Positions 11,305 to 23,300 of a stretch of DNA of 64,000 bases are shown here, piece by piece. Origin of the DNA: Brachycybe producta (taxonomy: Eukaryota; Arthropoda; Diplopoda; Playtdesmida; Andrognathidae); the NCBI GenBank assembly GCA_036925085.1, contig JAUPFP010000016.1:961501-1025500 (forward strand), in the 5' to 3' direction. The position numbers and the translations under genes are program-made. Within the stretch, counting starts at the first letter, position 1; each line of letters begins with the position of its first letter. Below the pieces are notes generated by a model. That model worked only from the letters and a program-made list of their open reading frames with translations. It was not told the DNA's origin and did no database searches.

Positions 11305-13175
11305 ATGTCTTTAGAACAAACTGTCGGCGAAGGTAAATGCTCTTGTGTTACGTTTTAGTCTATTTAAATGCATTTATGTAACATTAAATTAAATTAATTA
11401 AGGGTTCGTTTGTTTCGAGTTTATTGTACGTTCAATAAAAAAATCAATCACTTTGCCGTAGACGAATTGATGTGACATGCCGTCACATTTATGATGTCAA
11501 ACTATATTACTAATAGGGGTCCTAATATGGCCTTTTTCTTGCGATTTGGATGTCAATTCGACTCCATATTAGTTTATAAGTCTTATATTAATATCTACGG
11601 CGTTCTGTATTTTATGCTTCTTTAATCGCTGCTGTAGAAGAGATGGTTTCTGTCACAGACTCACAGTATTATTACTTTTCAGATTTGAAGGCATTTGAGC
11701 GCCGTCTAACGGAGGTTGTTTCAAACTTACAACCGGGAACTTACAGATGGAGGAGTACGCTTTTTAATTAATTATCAACTAAATTCATGTTTGAATGGTA
11801 ATAAATTGCTTATTTCTCAACCGTTTGCGTTGTTTTTTTTTTAGTTATTTTATTCGTCATTTCTGTTTGTACGGCAATTGGTGCTTGGCAATGGCTCGCA
11901 GATTCTCTAACATACCAAGTAACTTAATACCTTTGCAGCAACTTGATTTGCAATCCCATCTGAATATGATTATCTTGTTTCAGGTGACGTTCTTCCAGTC
12001 ATTAGTTAATCATCCGTTCTTTGCCATCAGTAGTGCCATGTTATTGACTCTTTTCTTGGCTGGAATACATAAACGAGTCGTTGCACCGACAATGTATCTT
12101 TTTTAAAACTGATGAAACAAACTTAATTATTACTCATGATGTCTATAAAGGTCTCTAGGATTCGGACTCGCTGTATCTTGAACAGAACACAGAACTTTAA
12201 AATGGTTTATGAACAGGTGACTTTCGAATTCCAATTATTCTTGCATTCAACGGGCTTTCCAGTGCAAAATGAAGAAAAATTTAAATGTGTTTAGAAACTA
12301 GAAGGGTAGCTCAAGAACATAAGGGCATTTTTCATGTTGAAATTTTTCTAAATAAGCTTTTTATGTGAGTTTGAAAGTGACTGTACTTTAATAAGATGCT
12401 ATTATTTTTATCTTTTGTCTATAAAATGTTTATTTTGAAAGATAACAAGAAAATAATCTTAACCCCCCCCCCATATTTCTAGTTTCTAAAACACTTTCTT
12501 GATTCTTTTCATTTTGCTCCTGAGCAATCAGAATAATTAAGTTTGAAAATCAGGTGTTCATAAATCTTCAACACCATCAAACTTGGTAAACGGGATATAG
12601 GGGCATTGTGGGGTCTGTGTCAGTTTGGCACAAAATTGAAACGAGTGGAGAGATGATGATGATGATAAATCTTAATTAACAAAAGTTTGATTTTTTTAAA
12701 AAATATGAAATCGTGAATATTAACAACTCTGCTTTTAGCAACTAGAAATTACTGAATCGAGGGAAGGTTATTATCATATTGACACCTCACAAATGAAAAA
12801 CATATGCTTTTTTTTTAAATGATGAAATGACATTTTTAATCTAAAATTTACAAATACGACAAAAGGTATATTTTGAACGATATCAACATTAGTTATTTAC
12901 AAGTCAAGTTTTTAATACACTGCTTAACTCAAACGTGGAGTCTCTTTAAGTTTTATTGGCGTTGTTGTTACATTTTTTTTGGTCATTGCTGCTATTTACC
13001 CTTAAACCAAGTAAAAAACAGCGTTACCTCAAGGGTAAGGCAAGTTTTACAAGATTTTAACATGTCCTGTGACAATGTAAGCCTTTTACGAACTACAAAA
13101 CTCGAAAAACATTTTAAAACCTTTTTTTCTTAGACTGGAAAGTTAATATTGAAGCCGAGACCGACCACAACGTAA
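11305..13175 (+). CDS. CNEP1R1: Nuclear envelope phosphatase regulatory subunit 1 (CNEP1R1/TMEM188), complete
   Basis: CNEP1R1 is a small two-helix membrane protein that binds and stabilises the phosphatase CTDNEP1, which dephosphorylates lipin at the nuclear envelope and ER. Exons: 11305-11332, 11683-11754, 11845-11918, 11984-12093, 13022-13076 and 13134-13175. They sum to 381 nt (126 residues plus stop), against 125 residues in human. Seen: [20 protein letters not shown] near the N-terminus, a membrane segment [17 protein letters not shown], a second one in [24 protein letters not shown], then [11 protein letters not shown] and the end [10 protein letters not shown]. All introns are GT-AG and phases agree. 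The fourth intron is the long one and holds a family B MITE. The gene is convergent with MED10: the stop codons are about 150 bp apart. Confidence 0.95.
12288..12502. repeat. Palindromic MITE, family B, in CNEP1R1 intron
   Basis: The left end TTTAGAAACTAGAAGGGTAG faces the right end TTCTAGTTTCTAAAACAC, near-exact complements, about 215 bp apart. The interior is AT-rich without an ORF. Confidence 0.85.
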
Positions 13176-13327
13176 AGAAACGACGCAAAAGGAAACTTTC
13201 CAATAACTTCAATTGAAGTTTTTTAAAACTGTAAAATGTGTTTATTTGCTGCCATACTATTTCTCTGTTCGTTCATCATTTGTATTTGTGTTACATTATT
13301 CAAATAAATAGTTTTTTTCGCCCGAAT

Positions 13328-14017
13328 TTACGATCCTCCTGGTCTGTCGTCGCCTCTCACAGCTCGATACTTTGCCATTTCGTTGGGAAACACTTTCGTC
13401 AATTCGACCAGAAGCAGAGCTCGGAATTTCTACATTTGAAACGACAATTAACGGTAATACGTTTATTTGTAGATTAACGTTCGAGATCTTCATACTCTAT
13501 ATGCATCCATTTTCCCTTTCACAAGTTCGTTCTTAGCCAGTGCTTTTTCCATACAGTCCTTTGTATACAACTGAGGATTTCGTCCTTGATCGATGTAACT
13601 GTTCGAAACAAATTTATCAATTAGTGTTAATTTTCAAAGGTTTATGTTTTGCGGTAAACTTACTCGAATACTTCAAGTGGAACTTGTACGTCTTGAACAT
13701 GATTTCTACATTTTTCAATCTCTATCATCTCGAACACCATGGAATTACTACAGAACGAACATAAAACAATTTCATAAATTAGATGTTGTGCGTATAAAAA
13801 GCTGACGTTTTTGACTTGAGTCCATTACCCTAAGCCCTATAGGGGGTAATAAATGGCGTTTTGAATCGTTTTTCATACTCTTTAAAAATACATACATCTT
13901 TTGATTAAGAACACTCTGTCCCTGAGGTTGAAAGTCGCTCACAATAATACCCATTTGGCGAACATTTTCAATGAATTTCTCTAAATGAGATTCCAGAGCT
14001 TCTAGAGAAGACGCCAT
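13328..14017 (-). CDS. MED10: Mediator complex subunit 10 (MED10), complete
   Basis: MED10 is a middle-module subunit of Mediator, linking transcription factors to RNA polymerase II. Exons in transcript order: 14017-13896, 13747-13664, 13598-13496 and 13429-13328, giving 136 residues (human 135). Seen: LESHLEKFIENVRQMGIIVSDFQP near the start, IEKCRNHVQ then VPLEVFDYIDQGRNPQLYT, the conserved core, and KFRALLLVELTKVFPNEMAK near the end. Every junction keeps phase. The first intron donor GTATGT is why the apparent longer reading frame past 13896 is not real. The start ATG is 303 bp from the VIRMA ATG on the other strand, so the two probably share a promoter. Confidence 0.95.
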
Positions 14018-14320
14018 TTTTTGAGTTTTGGGATTTCTTGTTTTTAAGAAATTGCCCGGATGTACGGTACAGGCATCTGTAGACAGCTTTATAATTTCTT
14101 TGGCTCCGCCTTTTTATGAGCGTCACCAATTTCTAATTGGCTTCGTTTTCTGGGTCTGCTGTCACGTGCTCCGCCCTTTTTATTGTTAATTGGTTGATAT
14201 TTGGTCTGACGCTCAAAAAAGGGTGGAGCCAAAGAAATTCTGAAGCTGTTTACAGGGTGGTTGTCTATTTTTCCTCCCCTCAATGGGTAATTGTTTTGAA
14301 TTTGAAATGTGAATGAAAAA
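14018..14320. promoter_or_regulatory. Divergent MED10/VIRMA promoter region containing a MITE
   Basis: The region is 303 bp between two opposed start codons, so both core promoters and 5' UTRs must lie here unless noncoding exons exist. Most of it (14069-14258) is a diverged family C palindrome. No TATA box is obvious at a position favouring either gene. Confidence 0.65.
14069..14258. repeat. Diverged palindromic MITE, family C, in promoter
   Basis: The arms TTTCTTTGGCTCCGCCTTTT and the opposing AAAAAAGGGTGGAGCCAAAG are complementary. Inside are CCAATTTCTAATTGG and a complementary GTTAATTGGTTG. The outer ends read ACAGGC / GTTTACAGG. It differs from the other four copies enough to be a subfamily. 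Confidence 0.75.
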
Positions 14321-17300
14321 ATGGCGGCGTCTGAAGGGATGAAATTGTTATTTTTTGACACATTTTCACATGAAAACAGCGATGTAAGTGAATTTCTTAA
14401 CATTTTTAGTTATATTATGTTAGTATTTGTCATTTTAACTAATGTGTATTGTTTCTCAACCGTCTAGAATGCATAGTTTCATTCATTTTGTCTTTTTTTC
14501 TAAATTTTGTAGGATTTCAACCTTGATTTGGTTCAGTTCCCTGGTCCTGTTTATATCACCGAAGTGAGAGTTATTCCTTTGGGAACGAGGGTTCAGGCAG
14601 ACTTTCCAGGAGGAGTTCGGCTTGGGTCTTGATATAATTTTTTTTTTTCGGTTAACGAACATTCTCTAAATAAAATTATTCGTCTAATCAGATTTCATTT
14701 TTCTTTCTTAACATTAGAGCTACGAATCCTTCTCAGTTTCACGTTGATTTTTTCGTAAATGATTTGAGTAAAAATGGAGCTGCGACGTTTCAAACGTTGG
14801 GAAGGTTAAAACTTCACTGTTTTCACTTTAAAACAGTTTTCAAATTTTGAATTTACTGTTTTTTTTTTATTATTTTTCGTATCAGCCTTGAATACAAGCA
14901 TAACGTCGAGATTCAAGTTTCCAGTTCGACAAAGGTGAAAAAATTGCAAGACCATTTAAGACTATAATCGTCCTATTTTATTTCTCGATATGGCGCTCAA
15001 AACCGATTTTTTAAAGCAAGTTTTAAAAGAATATAGAAACAAATCAATTTGCATTTAGTGAAAGCCGTTTAAGGCGAAAACTGATAACACGAAAAATTGA
15101 TTAACACAAAATACGTTTTTGGCCCGGTTTCTAAGAATAGAATAAAGCATTTTCTTGTAACACGATGAAATATTCCAGTTTTTTTTTTCATTTTTTTTAA
15201 ATAAACCTTTTATAATAACGTGAAAATAATTTTTAAAAATATTTTTTTCCCTAACAAATTACCATAGGTTTACGATACGTTTTTAAATGTTGTTTCAAAA
15301 AATTGTTCTAATCGTAATTCTGTGCCATAAATATAACAGGTTTTTCGTAAGTAAAGTTATGTAAATTATTTTTCTTTTCTTTCGTAGATTCCGACTGATG
15401 GACTTGTACTTAGAGGATTCTACAGTACGATAACATTGGCTATCTATGGAGCAGTCACGAAGGTCGTTAAGGAGAAACAAGCTACTCCACCACCTCCAGC
15501 GACGGTGACTGCGGTTAAAACGGCAAACTCTGTAGATGTCACAGAACCATGTGTGGTAAGTATTGTATGACAATAACGTAATTGTTCTCGTTTTCGAAAT
15601 TCGTGTTCAGATAGATGGTATCTTTTGTAAAATACTTTTCATACTTGAGAAAACAGATAAATGCGTTCACAACTGATTTTTCGAATTTGATCTTATCGTT
15701 CTTCATCCTGCTTAAATACATAATATTAAAATACATATTATATAAAAATGAATATTAAAAATAATGTTTGTATTATTTGTTTTACCGTAAATGTATTTTA
15801 AAATAACTGTTTAAATGTATTGTTTTTAATACAAAAAATATTTCCGTCTTTTCAAATTCGTGTTTAGTGGTTTCCACTGTATATGTTCTGGTTTTTGACA
15901 ATATATTTTGCATGCGGCATTTGGTCTGTTGTCTCTCTGCCACAGGCCTTCATGTCTGTTTGCACAGTAATTTAAAAAATTCAAATTCAAAAACAGGAAA
16001 TGAAGAATGAAGACTCAAAGAAGGTTATAAAGGTCGAGAAAAAAGAAGAGGAGATGGTCGTTTCTGTAAAAGAACCTGCAAAGCCTCGTATTGCGACGCC
16101 TGAACCTTTACAACCATTGATGGTATTGATATTGATCAGTTTTTAAGAATCTCCGCTTTTGACCGCTTTCGTTTTCTGGAAATTTTTTCTCTTTATTTAA
16201 GGCTTCTGACGGTCACTATTCGAATAGAAGCAGAGAAGACAGTTCGAATGTTCCTTCTGAAGTTGGTGCAAAGAAAGACGATAAAGTCATTTCCAAATCT
16301 CGATTGAAAGATGACAAAGATGATACTGATAAAGTGAGACGTGATTCGTGGTCTCATCGCGAAAGGAATAGATTAGAACGGGAGGGTTCGAGGGGTCGAG
16401 AGAATGATCGGACTAGAGATAAAACACGCGATAATTTTGGTAGTGGTTGTGGAGAAGGTGGCGGTGGAGGAGATAAGATGAAATCAGGATCTACAAGAGA
16501 CAAACAAGATTCGAATGTGACTGTTATTCCTTCGCTAATATCTTTAGTTCATCAGGATACGAGGAGCCACCCACCTCTGCGTCGTAGTCGCCCTCCTTCG
16601 CCGAAAGTACGGAGACCGTGCACACCGACGTCTCCACATCCATCGGAAGTAAATCCTCCGATTCCATCTCCTGCGGTTACTGCTTCTGTTTCTGCTACAG
16701 CTGCAGCAGTTGTTTTACCAGAACAAGAAACGAACAAAGCAACGGAAAAGGATGCTGGTTAGAATTTTCTTCTTTTAAGAGTTTAGAGTAGTGAACATAC
16801 ACACACGATACGGCGTAGCAGATCGTTTCAATTATCATCGAAGAGCATTTGGCTTTGAAATGCCAGGGTGAACAAGAATTGATCGTCTGTACCCGGCCTT
16901 ATGATTTGAAAAAAATTAAATTTCACTTTTAACTTCCCTTTTCTAGTTTCAATGAAATCTTAAAGTTATACTTTAGTCGTTCGCTTTCTACACCATTTAG
17001 AAAAATTAACTACGTGTATTTCGATCTTAAAATTGTTTATCAACAACTGATTTTTGAACTTTGATACTTCTATTCTTCAGAAGCAAAAATACGAGATACT
17101 AGAAAGTGTTTTAGAAACTAGAAGGGTAGCTCAATCACTTAAGGGTATTTTCGTATTAATATATTTTAAAATAAACTTTTTCTTTTTTTTTTTACTTAAA
17201 GTTGGGCAATTTTCAAACTTATGAAAAGCTTATTTTGAAAGATATTAACTTGAAAATAACCTTGCGTGATTGAGCTACTCTTCTAGTTTTTAAAACACAT

Positions 17301-20300
17301 TGAAGTTTCTCTTCATCTTGCACCTGAAAGACAGAATAATCAAGAGTTCGTAAAGCGTTTATACCTTATAACCGTTTGAAATTGTTTTGTTTTTTTTCAG
17401 CTGCCAATGATCAGGGTGAGATATTCGAACCTCTCACTCCCGAAACTTCACCAACCACTCAAGGTGAATTGTTGTCTGATAGCGAGGTTCAAGACGCAGG
17501 TTACAACGATTATTATGAGGAGATTCTCAGCGATGAGGAGGAAATGTTTGAAAGTGAAGATCGCATCATGGATGTAATTGTGCAGTTTATTAAATTCAAT
17601 ATAATGCATTTTATATTTTATGATTATTTCTCTTCTAGTTTCAGGGCGAATTAGATTATGATGTTGGAGAAGATTCTTACGTCACATCTTTCAATCCGTA
17701 CCAATGCGAATTTGCTCCACTTCTTGTAAATAATTTAGTCTAATGAAGAGTTTTCGACAGCCAAATGTTTATTTATCATTTGTGTTCTTTCTGAACGTGT
17801 TTATAGCATTTTTCAGATCCGAGTTTAACACCCTTTGAAGCAGTGGCCGCTAAGAAGTTGTCCACGAGAAACGAACTTACGAAAGAAGCTTCGCAGGCCT
17901 CTTATGATCAGTTGGTCAATTTGATTCAACAAGTGGACAGAAACTTGGCACCTGAAAGGTTAGTTTTATTGTTTATAAATCATGAAATTTTTGTTATTTT
18001 TTAAAAGAAATCTGCAGAGGTCAATGGCTATTTCCTGTTTTATATTAAATGTGTTACAACCATGAGTTGAGCATTGGGATCACAGATTGCATTATTTCAA
18101 TTTAAACCGTTAGCCATTTCTTTAAATGCACTAGATAATTAATGTATCATTTGTCAGTGTTAATTTTTGTACTTTTAATAAGAAGAGAATCATCTAAGCT
18201 AGTAGAGAAATTAAATAAAATATTCAACCAATAATTAGTTGATTCAGCGTTATATATAAAAATGTGATGAATTTTGTTGTTTCTCTCAAGATCTCAGATG
18301 AAATGTTTAAAAAGTAGCAGAGTAAAGATTACAGTTGGGTAATTTTAGCTTATGTTGAAAACCTGAAAAAGGACTTTTGCTGATTGGTATTAAACTGTTG
18401 TTTATTATTTTTTTTTACTGAAATTGCCTTTCTGGAGCATTTCAAATATTGCTATCGAATGAAATATAAAATATTGTGTATACTAGAGTATGATCAGTTT
18501 TATAAGTGTTTTGTGTTTTCACTCGGGGGAGAGCCTATAAATTCCAGAGTTGGACGTGTCATGAGTCAGGGTTCAAGATAAAAACATCACAGCAATGTGA
18601 AACGTCATGAAAAATTTTCGTTTACATACACCTGAAATTTCTTAAAGCTGAAATATGTTGCTGAAGATCGAAAGCTAGTTAGGAAATTGGACATTTTTTA
18701 GGTCGATGACGTTTAACATGGGTCAAGAAAATTAGCATAATTTAAAAGGGTATAATATTAAAAAAAAACTTTAAATATTGCAACCAAAGGACTTGTCCAC
18801 AAGATTTAAGAACCGTTTGCAAATTCAAGTATTGTTCAAAAAAGTTTGAAAACAACGATATGTTGTTAGAATCGAGTGCACATGTTAGATTTCAATTAAC
18901 AATTCCGTTTGTGTCGTCTTGCAGTACATGAGTGATTCAGTCATGGGTAATATTTTCTATTAGGTGGGTTGAGGTGATCGAGATAATCACTACTTTTTTG
19001 GTTCCTGCTGCACAGATTCTCTCGATTGGCAATGACAGAGAAAGTAATTGCATTTCAGTATTTAGTTTTTATTGTCGTTAAACTTTTCATTAATTTTGTT
19101 ATAAATGAATCTTTCAGGCATTCTGGATGTTCTAGTTGATTGGTGCTGCAAAGCATTGGACTTTGACTTAGCATTGAGTCAACCACAAGCTGTTTTTAAA
19201 GTTCGGCAGCTGAAAGCGGGTATTAAATTAGCTACAGCGCTTTTTAATTCTAACAGGGAAATAGTTCAAAAGCTTCTGGTGAGAAATATTCATTATGAGG
19301 TGCATTCTTCAAGCATTTATGATAGATGAGGTGTTCTTTGTATTAGGGAAAAGACATCCAGATAAAACTTCTTCGCTTGTATACGAAAGAGTATATGGCA
19401 TTGTCTTTGAAGCTTCTCATTCTTAAAGCTATTGACGCATCTGTTCACTCAAAAGAAGGAATGCTTGCGTTTGTCGATAATAAATCTGTTGGTCAAGGCG
19501 AGGAAGAGACAAATGTTAAAGAGGATGTCATGGACGTTACTGATGAAAACAAGAGCAGCATAACTGGATATCAAACACTGTTAAATATTTTTCTTGCGAA
19601 ACAGGTAGATTGAAGTCTTGGAATTTTGAAAATTTAAGCCGCTGGGTATTAATTTATTCGGTTATTTAAACAAATATGGTTTCCTCGCCGTTCTAGTCTA
19701 CTAGAGCTACTGTTGCTATAACAGCCTTGCTGAATAAAGTTCATTTTTTCGAAGTTATTCAACAATTTGCGAAGAAAACAGAGTCGTGAGTAGATTCGCC
19801 ATTTTTGTTTGCTTTGATTGCAACATTTTTCACCTTTATTTTCTTATTTCTAATATAAAAGATTATTTAACATTTTATCAACGTTTACTCCAACTCGTGC
19901 GAGGGTATCAACTGAAATGGTTGATGATGAATTTCAGCAGCAGTGTTCTGGCGTTGAAACGGACGATGCTGATTTGCAGAACCTCGTTAGCATATCTCGA
20001 GATGTTTCCGATTCTCAGAAATCTGATTTAAAAGATATTGCATCTTGTCTTTTGGAAACACTTAACTTTCTTTCTACTGCTCAAACTGCTCTTGTAAGTG
20101 TCAACTGTGTGTTTGCTTACAGACGAAAGCATTGAAATGATTGATAAAAATTATATTTTAATACATTTAGGTACAACCTAGACGTTCGCTTCCCGTGAAG
20201 ACTCAGTTTGAAATAGCCAAAAATCCAAACAGTTGTTACTCTCAGCTGTATTCCCTTCTTAATGATTGGTATTTTATTTTATCATGGCTTATGAGGAAAA

Positions 20301-23300
20301 TCTGTCGTTGTTTCAACATGGTTTTAAAAATCATTCAAAGCGTTTTTTAAAAATCAGTCTGAAAAGACTAAATGCTGAGATGTGTATCGTCTGACATTTT
20401 TTTCTTCTTCAAAATAACTTGTTATGACTCGCAGTATAATTTTTAATTTTTTAAATTCATTGTTTTAACAAGTAAGACAATTTTTTATGTTATATATATT
20501 GTTTAAATATTAATTAACCCATATTTTTAACAAAATGTCTTTAAAGGGTCGAAATTGTGATCAAAACATCAGCAATCTTGTTCATATTAAAATTCTTGTA
20601 GAAATTATAGTTTTTAATTGGTTTATTAATTATTCAAAATTTATTTTATTAATTTTTGAGTTCATCTAAAAAGAATTTGTAATGTTTTTAAAAAAATCAT
20701 TTTCAAAAGTTGATATAATATATCATTAGAAAAATACACAATGCGTCTTTCTTGATTTTCTAATAAACCTTGAAATATTTGCAAAACTTCATTCAAAGAG
20801 GTTTTTTTACCATGTTGAAAAAGGAAATACAGGTTGAAATAGTACCATATTTTTTCATGTTTTGTATCGTTGTGTTTAGTCATTTCATGGAATCATTGCT
20901 GCTGCTGTTATTAATTTCTTCAGCATCGCCACAACCCCAACTGATGCCGTTAGTGTGTGGTATTTTAAACGAGTTTCTTGCATCTCAACACGGCATGCTC
21001 TTCTTGCTGTCACATACCGAAATCTGCAATGCTATACACCGAGTGTTGCTTCAAGGGAGTGTACGTTAGTTTCATTTTTTGTTAGTAAATTGAGAGAGAA
21101 TTTATTGTCGTTATTTTACGGCAGGAGGAAGTTCGAGATGATGTATCGGAAGACACAAACACACTCATGCAACTTGGCCTTCAAATGGTTCATTATCTTC
21201 AGGCCTTGCAGTGTGTTGATGCTCTTCTTTCAGAAGTACAGAACGTTGATAGTCTTGCCAACAAAGAAATTGATGATCCCGAGATACTTTCCAACCTTCA
21301 CGTTCTTTACACGATGACTTTTACATCGTTGGGCCGTGCGGCAGTTGTCAATACTTTGTCTTCAGAAAGAAATTTGGAAGCGATTCTACCGTTTGTGCAG
21401 CCAACATGTACGATATACGTTTTTAATGTATCTCGATTCTTTAAAGTTTAAATTAACAAGGAAGTCAATTTCTTATTATATAAGGTAACGAAGAGCACGA
21501 CTTAAAGTTGCGAAAGTCTGCGTGTATCGGATATGCCAGTGAACTTCTACTAATGACTGTGAGGCAGTCGGAGAACATTAATCTCTTGGAAAACTTTGCA
21601 GAAAAACTTTTGTCTATTTGCTCTCAAGGTTTGTTTGATTTATTCATATTGATCTTCAGTTTCAACTTGTGTTTTTGGCAGTTACATTACACTAATCTAA
21701 AGGTTAGCAATGCACTGAGGGATTGAAATGGGAGGTTAATTTATTTTCATTTGATATGCGGATGCATAAAAGCAAGGATAATAATTGTGCAATTTTGCGA
21801 AGTTTATTGAGTCATAAACGTTTATTGCGCTCACAGACGAGCGACTTTTTAGTGGTTGAGATGGACTGCAAAAAATGTTCTGTGTGGGGCCAAAACCGAC
21901 CGTCAAGAGTCTATTCTACATGGCTAGCTTTGCAGTTCACTCAGCTACACTAGGGCCACTTCATGACCGCTCTCAGTCAACCCAAGTGTTCAGTCCATTT
22001 TGTTCACTAAAAAGTCACTCTTTTGTGAATGTGCTTGCTATATTCACATATTTTTCAGTATGTGGGTGATTAACTTTGAAAGAATATTTTTAGTGAGGTC
22101 TTGTGTATAAGATTAATATTAAGAGAGTAGATCAATTTCTCCGTTCTTCAAAAATTGGAACAATGATTCCGGTCATACTAATTTAGTCATATCTTACCAG
22201 TTATGCATTTACTATGTATGGAAGCTTAATCAAATACTTTGATAAGAAATTTAAAATTAGTCAAAGAACTACATTTTCTGTTAAACTCGAGAAATTAATT
22301 TTTAGTTTTAGTTTTAGTTTTTTTTTCTGTAAAATACAAATTATTTTTTTATTAATGTTTTTTACTTTAAAGTTTGTATAATTCTAATGAAGTTACTGAA
22401 ATATAGTTTGTGTTTGTCTTTATGAGTCTACCCGTATGATGCAGAATAATTTTTACCAATTATTTGTTTTTCTATTTCACAATAAGTAGAACTGACATCA
22501 AAGGTTCACGAACTTGGGATCTGGTTGGCACCCACCCGTAAATTGAGTGGTTACAATTACGATGCCTTGCCGCAACTTTGCGTTATCGTCGTTGCTTCGA
22601 TCGAGGATGTTGTTTCATGTTCTGGGGAGCTGATAACGACTTTACGAATTCTTCACCATCTTTGTGTTCCATCTGAAAACCAGACGTTGTGTGTTTGTCG
22701 TGATGGTAAACGTCACTCTAAAAAGTCAGTGTAATAGGGTAATCTCATACCATATCTATGTTATTCCTTCACAGATTCTCAAGAAGAGCTAAAATACAAG
22801 TACGCTATATTACAGCTGTTTGCAAATGATATGTTATCGTCTTTTCTCACGATCTTGCAGGTTAAATTGTATTATAGCTAAAGGTCTCGCCTTCGTAACT
22901 TAATTAACAATCTTTTTTATGTTTTCTACAATTAGAAACTATGTGATGCACATCAGTATCCCACTCTTCATGCACCTTCTTTAGTCGGACAAAGAGGTCT
23001 CGTGTTGGTGGCAGTTATTAAGCCAATCGTTAGCATTGTGAGGCACATGTTATCCAATCTAATTCAGTGCCGTAATGCAGAGGTAGCACAGAGAATTGTA
23101 CACTTTTAATAAAAAAATGTGAATAGTAAATTTTGAATATATAAGACTAAAAAAAATCACATATTCGTATTTTCATGATTTTCAAGTATCAACATGAAAA
23201 TACACTTAAAACCCAGTACAAATTACAATAAACACAAACTCAACTGTGAAGACGTAAAAGTTAGAAAAACATGCCAACATTGTATTAGAACGCAGAAAAA

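Noticed and set aside
13772-13895. MED10 frame continuing past 13896
   Set aside because: A GTATGT donor at 13895 and the phase-matched exon at 13747 restore the conserved MED10 core; the continuation is intron.
16552-16737. Minus-strand ORF opposite VIRMA exon 7
   Set aside because: Shadow of the coding exon on the plus strand.
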